Positions 16,369-23,468 of a stretch of 64,000 nucleotides of DNA are shown here, piece after piece. How positions within the stretch are numbered: the first letter of the stretch is position 1; the number at the start of each line of letters is the position of its first letter. Position numbers and translations under genes: made by a program. Origin of the DNA: Neoroseomonas lacus (GTDB lineage Bacteria > Pseudomonadota > Alphaproteobacteria > Acetobacterales > Acetobacteraceae); assembly GCF_014644535.1 (NCBI RefSeq), contig NZ_BMKW01000004.1, positions 62,001-126,000 of the forward strand, given 5' to 3'. Under the pieces are notes generated by a model that saw only the letters and a list, made by a program, of their open reading frames with translations, made no database searches and had not been told where the DNA came from.

Positions 16369-16994
16369 TCTGGTCGTCCCGTCGCGGCTTCTGCTTCATC
16401 CACATTCCCAAGACCGGCGGCACGACCGTGACCGCGGCCTATGAGCCGCACATGCTGTTCGATGATGTGGTGCTGGGCGGCACGCTGCTCGGTGAGGCGC
16501 TGCAGTCGCGCTACCGGGACCGCTTCGGCGTGCACAAGCATTCCGGCGCGCGCGCGGTAATGTCCGCCGCCGGGCCGGAGGCCTTCGCCGCGGCCTTCAG
16601 CTTCGCGCTGCTGCGCCATCCGGTCGATCGCATGACGTCGCTGTACCGCTGGCTGCGCGGCTCACCGAAAAGCTCACATCCGCTGCATGCGCCGGCCCTC
16701 GCGCTCGACTTCGGCGACTTCGTGCGCCTGGCACGCGACCATTTCCCGACCCAGGCGGCGCATGTGAAGGCGGCGGATGGGCGGATCGCCGTGACGCGGT
16801 TGTATCGCTTCGAGGATCTGACGCAGGCTTGGGCCGAAGTGTCCGCGCGGCTCGGCATCGAGGCGACGCTTGGCCATCGCAACGCGTCGCGCGACGCGCC
16901 GGTGGAGGTCTCAGCCGCGGCGCGGGCGGCGGTCGAGGCCGTCTATGCGGAAGATCTCGCCTTGCATCGCGCCATCCCGCCGCTGCAGGGCTAG
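16365..16994 (+). CDS. Sulfotransferase-like protein (sulfotransferase family 2 type)
   Basis: A 209-residue protein beginning [21 protein letters not shown]. The HIPKTGGTT loop is the 5'-phosphosulfate-binding motif of PAPS-dependent sulfotransferases of the carbohydrate-acting type. The later FSFALLRHPVDRMTSLYRW is the 3'-phosphate-binding motif, with Arg and Ser in the expected order. It overlaps the GT61 gene by four bases and probably modifies the same glycan. It is short, but within the range of bacterial members. No export signal is seen, so it would act in the cytoplasm. The acceptor is unknown. Confidence 0.82.
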   Translation: MIWSSRRGFCFIHIPKTGGTTVTAAYEPHMLFDDVVLGGTLLGEALQSRYRDRFGVHKHSGARAVMSAAGPEAFAAAFSFALLRHPVDRMTSLYRWLRGSPKSSHPLHAPALALDFGDFVRLARDHFPTQAAHVKAADGRIAVTRLYRFEDLTQAWAEVSARLGIEATLGHRNASRDAPVEVSAAARAAVEAVYAEDLALHRAIPPLQG

Positions 16995-17107
16995 GGCATG
17001 CTGCGTTCACATGCCCCCATGCCGCCTACTCCAGGTGATCCCTGCCGAGCATCCTCGCGCGTTCGGATGGCTCCATCCGACCGCAATTCGCTCTAGGGAG
17101 CGGCCTC

Positions 17108-17827
17108 GTGTCGGGCAGATCTGACGGCACGCCACGGGCGAAGCGCGACCCGCGCGAATTCCTGCCGCTCGACCAGGATTTCGCCGCGCTGCGCGAGACG
17201 CCGGTGCGCGAGGTGGTGAACGCCTTCACCCGCGGCGAGCGTCGCGGCAAGGTGTTCGGCGCCCGCCGGCCGGATTTCTTTGAGCACATGAACGAGGTGC
17301 GCAGCGAATTCCTCGACCGCAGCGAATTGCTGTTCATCCATGCCGGCTGCGTCGTCGCGCTGCGTCGGCGCCTGGCGGTCGATCACTTCCTGCCGCTCTA
17401 CCTGCGTCTGTGGCGGGAGGAGAAGGCGTTCCTGCTGCGCGAATTGTCGCTGCGCTGGCTGGTCTCGGCCTGCGACACGCTGGTCGATCGGGGCGAGACG
17501 CCGGTGCAGCGCGCCGTCGCGCTGAGCGGGTCGCTGCTCGCCAACAGCATGAAGCTTGCCGAGACCGAGCGGCTGCGTTCGCGCCTGGTGGAGGATGACG
17601 CCGAGCCGCCGCGCCCGCGTCCGCCGACGGGGGATCTGTTCGACGGCATGACGACCTTCCGGCCGGGCGGGGACATGGTGGACAATCTGTTCCGCCGCCT
17701 CGTGCAGGTCGCCACGCTGGACGATGTCGCCGGGCCGATCCTGCAGGAAGTGGCGCGGCGCGTGCGGCGGGCCGATACGGTGGTGCGACGGCTGGCCGGC
17801 CCTGACCCGAGTGAGAGCGCGGATTGA
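17108..17827 (+). CDS. Hypothetical protein, 239 aa
   Basis: I do not recognise the family. The start is a GTG preceded by AGGGAG. The protein is mostly helical by composition, with many Arg/Glu/Leu residues, and has no signal peptide or membrane segment. Notable stretches are DPREFLPLDQDFAALRETPV, FFEHMNEVRSEFLDRSELL and a proline-rich linker EPPRPRPPTGDLFDGM around residue 170. It ends in an Arg-rich helix EVARRVRRADTVVRRLAG. It lies alone on the plus strand between two sulfotransferase/glycan genes; coding bias (strong third-position GC) supports it being real. The role is unknown. Confidence 0.6.
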   Translation: MSGRSDGTPRAKRDPREFLPLDQDFAALRETPVREVVNAFTRGERRGKVFGARRPDFFEHMNEVRSEFLDRSELLFIHAGCVVALRRRLAVDHFLPLYLRLWREEKAFLLRELSLRWLVSACDTLVDRGETPVQRAVALSGSLLANSMKLAETERLRSRLVEDDAEPPRPRPPTGDLFDGMTTFRPGGDMVDNLFRRLVQVATLDDVAGPILQEVARRVRRADTVVRRLAGPDPSESAD

Positions 17828-17880
17828 GCCGGCCCGCCCGGCGGCATCACGGCGCCGGCCTTGCCAAGGGCCGCCGCGGT

Positions 17881-18768
17881 TCAGCCCGGCGCGGGTTCTG
17901 ACGCCGGCGCGGCCTGCTTGATGAGGTCGCGCATGGGCAGTTTGCCCGAGGCCGACGAGCTGCGGGTGGTGTAGTTGTTCGGCAGATGCGGCACCCAGCA
18001 TTCGCCTGCCGCGATCGCCCGCCGCGGGTCGATCGGGATCGCGTAGCGCGAGCGGAAGCCGCGCGGCACATTTTCCCAGCACAGCCCCATCGCCGAACGT
18101 TCCCGCGTGCCGATATTGCGGATGCCGGCGCTGGTCTCGAGGCCGAAGGAGGCCGAGGCGACATATTCCTGCGCAAGGTCGCGATCGAGCACATAGACCG
18201 CGCAATAGGGATTGGTGTGGGCGACGAACACATGCGGCCCGCGCTCGATCTTCCTGAGCTTGTCGAAGGGCATACTGTTCTGGACGTCGGTGCAGCGCAC
18301 CTCCTGCCCCTCGGCGCTGTATTCGACGCGCAGGAAGGACGGGATCAGCCCATGCGGGGCGAGGAAGGGCCGGTGCTCCAGGAAGTAGCGGAAATTGCGG
18401 TAGCCGAACCGCATGTCGTCCTCGAGATAGACGAAGTGCGTGTGGGTGGAATCCGGCGCCAGGAACTCGTCGGGAATGAGCCGCTTATGCGCCCAGGCGA
18501 GTTCGAAGGGATGACCGAGGTCGCGGCAACGGATGAAGGTGACCGTGGCATTGCGCGACAGCGTGCCGTCCAGGACCTCGCGCAGGGCATCGATGTCGGC
18601 ATCCGGCACATCGTTGATCATCACCCGGATGTCCATCCGGCGGACCGGGAAATCCGCCAGGGCGCGGACGACATCCAGCAGGTAGATCACGCGCTTGGGC
18701 ACATGATGGAAGGTGATGGCGACGAGGATCGAACAGTCCTCGGGCGCCGGAGACGCGATCACCGCCAT
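17881..18768 (-). CDS. Glycosyltransferase-like (GT-A fold) hypothetical protein
   Basis: A 295-residue protein. The opening strand CSILVAITFHHVPKRVIYL, followed by the pair DIRVMINDVPDADIDALREVL, looks like the nucleotide-binding half of a GT-A fold. HTHFVYLEDDMRFGYRNFRYFLEHRP then supplies a DxD-like metal motif (EDDM). The ending NNYTTRSSSASGKLPMRDLI is not diagnostic. No signal peptide or membrane segment is seen. It is on the minus strand, just downstream of a sulfotransferase-like gene on the same strand (97-base gap), within the glycan island. Assignment as a glycosyltransferase is a reasoned guess from the fold pattern. Confidence 0.6.
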   Translation of the reverse strand: MAVIASPAPEDCSILVAITFHHVPKRVIYLLDVVRALADFPVRRMDIRVMINDVPDADIDALREVLDGTLSRNATVTFIRCRDLGHPFELAWAHKRLIPDEFLAPDSTHTHFVYLEDDMRFGYRNFRYFLEHRPFLAPHGLIPSFLRVEYSAEGQEVRCTDVQNSMPFDKLRKIERGPHVFVAHTNPYCAVYVLDRDLAQEYVASASFGLETSAGIRNIGTRERSAMGLCWENVPRGFRSRYAIPIDPRRAIAAGECWVPHLPNNYTTRSSSASGKLPMRDLIKQAAPASEPAPG

Positions 18769-18864
18769 GGGTCTTCCTTGAACGCTGGGTCCAGGATGCG
18801 GCGCGCATCCTGGGTGTGATGGTAGGCGCCCGTCGATGGGCCGGACAAGGATGCCGCCGCGCCG

Positions 18865-19701
18865 TTACCAGCGCTGCAGGCGCGGTTCGGCGAGTTGTGC
18901 CAGCGCCGGCGCGATATGGGCGGCGACCTCGTCGTAATTGGCGATCAGGCGACGCTTGTCGGGGGCGGTCGGGCGCATGCGGATCGGGCCGAACAACCCG
19001 CGGGCGGCCTCGGGCGACAGCGACAGCGCCTGCGCCAGGGCGTCAACCGCGGCCGGCGCGATGTGGTCGCCGGCGATGAAGTCGGGATAGGTCAGCTCGA
19101 TATAGCGGCGCTGGTCGCGAAACGCCTCGCGCACCAGCCCACGCGTGCGCGCGACCGGCAGCACGTAGTGCAGCGCACGGTCGAGGTCGAGCGTGATCGG
19201 CTCCTCCTCGCGCTGCGAGATGTCCTTGTCGGTGTGATAGAGGTTGCGCGTCTGGGCGATGATGTTGCTGGCGAAGCATTCGAGGATGTCGTCGCGGATC
19301 AGATGCACCACCAGAAGGCCACGGCTGCGCATGTAGCCCATCAGGAAGTTCCGCCAGGGCAGTCCGATCGGGTAGGTCCACAGCGTGTTGAGCACGCCGA
19401 GGTTGTCGTACATCACGTCGAAATGCAGGTAGTCGCGGTCGATCGATTCATGCAGCTTGATGAGGAATTCATCGAGGAAGGCGGTCAGTTCATCCTGCGA
19501 GAATCCGAAATCCGGATGCGCGCCGAGATGCGCCGCCCAGGCGCGCGTGAGGCTCGCCACCGGATTGTTTGGCAGGAAGATCTCATAGGCCGAACGGACC
19601 ACCTCGCCGCTGTTCAGCGACTGGGCGAAGGCCTTGGTGCCGCTGCGCTGGGTTGCGATGGTGACGATGGTCCGCGCGGCGAGGTGCTCCGGCAGCTTCA
19701 A
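18865..19701 (-). CDS. Sulfotransferase-like protein
   Basis: A protein of 278 residues if translation starts at the TTG at 19701, which has AGGAG eight bases upstream; the frame is also open to an ATG at 19758 that lacks a ribosome site. The product begins KLPEHLAARTIVTIATQRSG. The motif TIATQRSGTKAF matches the PAPS 5'-phosphosulfate loop of Stf0-like and sulfotransferase_3 proteins, and LLVVHLIRDDILECFAS supplies the RxxxxxxS-type 3'-phosphate site. It probably sulfates a glycan or lipid made by this island. It is divergent from the tandem glycosyltransferase gene. Confidence 0.75.
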   Translation of the reverse strand: MKLPEHLAARTIVTIATQRSGTKAFAQSLNSGEVVRSAYEIFLPNNPVASLTRAWAAHLGAHPDFGFSQDELTAFLDEFLIKLHESIDRDYLHFDVMYDNLGVLNTLWTYPIGLPWRNFLMGYMRSRGLLVVHLIRDDILECFASNIIAQTRNLYHTDKDISQREEEPITLDLDRALHYVLPVARTRGLVREAFRDQRRYIELTYPDFIAGDHIAPAAVDALAQALSLSPEAARGLFGPIRMRPTAPDKRRLIANYDEVAAHIAPALAQLAEPRLQRW

Positions 19702-19961
19702 CGCGACTACTCCTGACGTGACACAGTCAATGACGCCGGCGCAGGCCCGTTCCCCCATCGGGTCCGGGCCCGGGGACGGCCCGATGGAAGCGCGGGCCGG
19801 CGCCGAGACTAATCAGCCAAGATCGCATGGGCGGCGCCGTGACGGAAGCCGCCTGCATCGCCGGGCCGCGGGGGGTATGCGTGGGCCGGTGCATCCCGCA
19901 TATTCCGATTATTGTGCGGTGCGTCACGGACCGCGGGGTCGGGGAAAGCGGGGCGGCTGAT

Positions 19962-22493
19962 TTGGCAAGGAGCGTCGTCCATCTCTGCACGGGGGCCGCA
20001 GGCGGCGCGGGCCGCGCGGGGCGGCGCGCCCATCTCGCGGCGCGCGAGGCCGGGCTGCTGTCGGCCTTCGCCTTTGCCGATGGCGAGGCCGAGGCGCCCG
20101 ACGACGTCCTGCTGCACCCGATCGCGGCCGAGGACCCGGCCGAGGCGGCCCTCGCCACCGTGCTGCGCGACCGCGTGCAATGGGGCGTGCTGCAGACCGC
20201 GCGCAGCGATGCGACCAATACGCTGTTCTCGATCGCCCATCCGGGGCTGGCGCTCGACCGCCAGGCGCTGGTCGCGGCGGCCGACATCCTGCATCTGCAC
20301 TGGACATCGTGGCTGGTGCCGCCGGCCGTGATGCAGCGCTGGCTGGCGCAGGGCCGCGCGGTGGTCTGGACGCTGCACGATTTGTGGCCGATGACCGGCG
20401 GCTGCCATTACCCCGGCGGCTGCGACCAATATCGCACCACCTGCCTGCAATGCCCGCAGCTGCGCGATGCCTGGTCGCTGGTGCCCAATGCCTTCGCCGA
20501 GAAGCGCGCCGCCTGGTCCGGCCCCGGGCCGTTGATCGTCGCGCCGTCGCGCTGGATGGCTGCCCGCGCGGCCGAGAGTGCCATCCTCGGCGGCTGCCGC
20601 ATCACGGTCATCCCCAACCCGATCGATATCACGGCGTTCGCGCCGCGCGCCGATCGCGCCGCCCTGCGCGCTGCCTTCGGCATCGGCCCGGACGACCTGC
20701 TGCTGGTGCTCGGCGCCTATGACAACCGCGAGCGGCGCAAGGGCGGCGCCGTGCTGATCGACGCACTGCGCCGGCTGCACGAGGATGGCCGCCTCGCCGC
20801 CGCGCTGCCGGCCGGCGCGCGGGTGGCGTTGGCCGGCTTCGGCAAATCGTCCCTGCCGGGCTGGGACGGGCTGTCCACCCTGGCCTTCGGCGAGGTCAGC
20901 GACGATGCGGTGCTGGCCGATATCCTCGGCGCCGCCGATCTCGCCTGCATTCCGTCGTTGGAAGACAACTACCCCAATATCGCGCTCGAAGCGCTGGCCT
21001 GCGGCACGCCCTGCCTGGTCACCCCGGTCGGCGGGCTGGTCGAGATGGTGCGCGAAGGCACCAGCGGCGTCGTCGCCGCCGCCGCGGATGCCGGGGCTTT
21101 GGCCGAGGCGCTGCTGCGCTTCGTTGCGCGCCATCACGGCGATGCCGACCTGCGCGCGACCGCCCGCGCCCAGGTGGAGGCGGAGAACGCTCTGCCGGTA
21201 ATCGGCGCCCAGCTCGCCGCGCTGTATGAGAGCATCGCCCCGCCGCCGCACGTGACCGCGCCGGATGCCACGGCGCATGCCCGCGCGCTGCGTGCCTTCG
21301 GCCAGGCGCCGGTCGCTGTCTCCGCCCGGCCGGCCGCGCCCTTCCTGCGCTTCCCAACCAATCTGCTGCTGCGCCAGGAAGGCGGGCCGGCGGTTGCCAC
21401 CATCGAGGCGCCGCCGGTCGATGCACCGGTGCCGGGCACCCGGCTGCTGGCCCTGCATGCGCGGCATATCCATCACGGCGCGCGGTCGGGCCCCTACCAG
21501 TTCCTGCGCCATCTGCCCGAGGACATCACCGCCGATATCCGCGCCACGCCGCTCGGCGCCGGGCTGGCCGGTGTCCGGGCCGCCGAGTACCAGGCCTGGG
21601 GCAAGCTGCTCGGCGCCGTGCCGTTCGGCCAGCAGGGCAATGCCTGGCTCGCCGAGGCCGAGCTGCTCGCCGCCTGCGCCGCCGTGCCGGCCGATGTCGT
21701 CCATGCGGTGGATGGCGAACTCGCGCTGTGGCTGCTGCCGCGCCTGCCGGCCACGCTGTTCGCCGGCGGGCGGCGGCCGGCGATGGCGGCGACCTTCCAC
21801 CAGCCGGCGGCGCTGCTGTCGGGCATGGTCAACCGGCATCTGCTCGGCCGGCTCGATGCCGTCATCCTGCTGTGCGAGGCGCAGCGCACAGCCATTCCGG
21901 CGGCGATCGACCCCGCCCGCATCCATGTCCTGCCGCATGGCATCGACGCCGATTTCTTCACCCCCGGGCCGCGCGCCGCCGGGCCGGGCTTCCGCCTGCT
22001 CGCGGTCGGTCATTGGCTGCGCGACTATCCGGCGGTCTTCGCGGCGCTCACCCTGCTGCGGCAGGCCGGGCTCGATGTCAGCCTGCGGGTGATCTCCCCG
22101 AACCCGCCCGCCGGCGCGCCACCCGGCACCATCATCGAGGCCGGGCTGACCGACGAGGCGCTGCGCCAGGCCTATCGCAACGCCGATGCCCTGCTGCTGC
22201 CGCTGGAGAACGCCACGGCGAACAACGCGATCCTGGAGGCGATGGCCTGCGGCCGCCCGGTCGTCAGCACCGATGTCGGCGGCGTGGCCGAGATGACGGC
22301 GGGCGCGGCGCGGCTGGTGCCGCGGGGGCATGCGCGGGCGCTGGCCGACGTGGTGCTGGGCCTCGCCGCTGATCCGGCGGCGGCCGAGGCGCTGGGGCGC
22401 GCGGCGCGGGTGAGGGCGGAGGCGCTGGACTGGCGGCGCATCGCGACGCTGCATGGCGCGCTCTATGCCGCGCTGGCGGAGGGGCGGGCGTGA
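19962..22493 (+). CDS. Tandem two-domain GT4-type glycosyltransferase
   Basis: The protein carries two GT-B glycosyltransferase units in one chain. Unit 1 (first ~430 residues) opens SVVHLCTGAAGGAGRAGRR, has TLHDLWPMTGGCHYPGGC with the cysteine cluster of WcaC-like enzymes, and ends in the GT4 nucleotide-sugar motif SLEDNYPNIALEALACGTP. Unit 2 (about the last 370 residues) contains RIHVLPHGIDADFF and LENATANNAILEAMACGRP, the same EX7E-type motif. The frame is open to an ATG at 19827, but those 45 codons look unlike protein. The TTG at 19962 directly precedes the first beta strand and was chosen, without a strong ribosome site. The two units may add consecutive sugars. Confidence 0.85.
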   Translation: MARSVVHLCTGAAGGAGRAGRRAHLAAREAGLLSAFAFADGEAEAPDDVLLHPIAAEDPAEAALATVLRDRVQWGVLQTARSDATNTLFSIAHPGLALDRQALVAAADILHLHWTSWLVPPAVMQRWLAQGRAVVWTLHDLWPMTGGCHYPGGCDQYRTTCLQCPQLRDAWSLVPNAFAEKRAAWSGPGPLIVAPSRWMAARAAESAILGGCRITVIPNPIDITAFAPRADRAALRAAFGIGPDDLLLVLGAYDNRERRKGGAVLIDALRRLHEDGRLAAALPAGARVALAGFGKSSLPGWDGLSTLAFGEVSDDAVLADILGAADLACIPSLEDNYPNIALEALACGTPCLVTPVGGLVEMVREGTSGVVAAAADAGALAEALLRFVARHHGDADLRATARAQVEAENALPVIGAQLAALYESIAPPPHVTAPDATAHARALRAFGQAPVAVSARPAAPFLRFPTNLLLRQEGGPAVATIEAPPVDAPVPGTRLLALHARHIHHGARSGPYQFLRHLPEDITADIRATPLGAGLAGVRAAEYQAWGKLLGAVPFGQQGNAWLAEAELLAACAAVPADVVHAVDGELALWLLPRLPATLFAGGRRPAMAATFHQPAALLSGMVNRHLLGRLDAVILLCEAQRTAIPAAIDPARIHVLPHGIDADFFTPGPRAAGPGFRLLAVGHWLRDYPAVFAALTLLRQAGLDVSLRVISPNPPAGAPPGTIIEAGLTDEALRQAYRNADALLLPLENATANNAILEAMACGRPVVSTDVGGVAEMTAGAARLVPRGHARALADVVLGLAADPAAAEALGRAARVRAEALDWRRIATLHGALYAALAEGRA

Positions 22494-22574
22494 TGATGGG
22501 GGCGAGGCGCGGCGATGTGATGAGGTGGCGCCGGTCCATGGACGAGAAGGTCGCGCGGCCAAACAGTGACAAAC

Positions 22575-22838
22575 GGAGAGGGCTTTGTCCCCTCCGGACC
22601 TCCCCCACGAAAGGCCTAAGGGCCTCTGGACACCAATATTTGGCGTTGGGCGGGAGGGGTGGGTCCATCAGTCAACGCCACGTTGGGCTCGGCACCATGG
22701 ATGCTTCCCCTGCTTCGGGCGCAACACTGTCGTCGGCCCTGTGTGAATCCCGCCCGGCCCGGCACCAGGTATCGGTTTCCAAAGGCCCCCCGGCCTTTGG
22801 TGGGGTGAGGTCCCGAGAGGGGCAAAGCCCATCTCCGG
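22575..22838. repeat. Structured intergenic element, copy B (264 bp)
   Basis: It occupies most of the 400-base gap between two plus-strand genes, starting 81 bases after a stop codon. The left end is GGAGAGGGC-tttg-TCCCCTCC (22575-22595), followed by the AAAGGCC/GGGCCT hairpin shared almost letter for letter with copy A, then an ACACC/GGCGT hairpin. The right half has the 11-mer GCCCGGCACCA at 22757-22767, a perfect 9-bp hairpin CCAAAGGCC/GGCCTTTGG at 22779-22800, a TGGGGTGAGG run, and the inverted end hairpin up to 22838. Length and internal spacing equal copy A. The rest of the gap (22494-22574, 22839-22893) shows no gene. Confidence 0.7.
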
Positions 22839-22893
22839 TCGGCCCCTTGCCACATCATCGCGGGCCCCGCCCGGCGCCCGCCCTCGGCACCCC

Positions 22894-23454
22894 ATGACGG
22901 CCCGCCATTCCATCCCCGCATCGGCCTGGCGTGCCGCCACCGAGGGCTTTGTCGTCGAGATCGCGGCGCCCGGCGCGGGCGGCCTCGCCATCCTGGCCGA
23001 GGGGTGGGCCGATCCCGGCGCGGTGCGGCTGGTGCCGGCGCAAGGGGCCGCCATCGCCTTCCTGGCGCTCAGTGACAGCGCCTTCGTCGCCGTGACCGCC
23101 GAGCGCGGCACCCGTTTCACCATCGAGGCGCCGAGCCGGCCGCTGAGCTGCCAGGTCCGGTTCCTGGCGCACCCCGCCACCTCGCCGTCACTCGCGCTGT
23201 TCGCCCCGCGGGCGATCCGCAGCCCGGCGCGACGTCCGGCCTATGACCTCGAGGCCGGGCGTGAGCGGGTCACCGCGTCGCTGGCGGCGCAGGAACTGGA
23301 CGCGGCGCTCGGTGTGGCGGCAGAAATGCTGGCCGCCGCGCGCTCGGCCGCAGCCACCCGTGGCGCCGTCACGGCGGTGCTGGGCCATCTTGCCCGCTAC
23401 CCGCTCGCGCGCAGCCCCTCCCTTGGCGCCTTTGTCGCCGCCCTGACCGAATAG
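22894..23454 (+). CDS. Hypothetical protein, 186 aa
   Basis: I do not recognise the family. The first ~115 residues read as a beta-rich unit (GFVVEIAAPGAGGLAILAEG, RFTIEAPSRPLSCQVRF), and the last ~65 are helical and Ala-rich (ELDAALGVAAEMLAAARSAA). There is no signal peptide or membrane span. It lies 14 bases before the large glycosyltransferase gene and is likely cotranscribed, so a role in glycan synthesis is plausible. No ribosome site is evident at the ATG, so the exact start is uncertain. Confidence 0.55.
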   Translation: MTARHSIPASAWRAATEGFVVEIAAPGAGGLAILAEGWADPGAVRLVPAQGAAIAFLALSDSAFVAVTAERGTRFTIEAPSRPLSCQVRFLAHPATSPSLALFAPRAIRSPARRPAYDLEAGRERVTASLAAQELDAALGVAAEMLAAARSAAATRGAVTAVLGHLARYPLARSPSLGAFVAALTE

Positions 23455-23468
23455 GCCCCAGGACGCCC

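Noticed and set aside
19809..22562. 917-codon minus-strand open frame opposite the tandem glycosyltransferase
   Set aside because: Gln/Arg-rich shadow with no motifs; the plus strand has two complete GT4 units.
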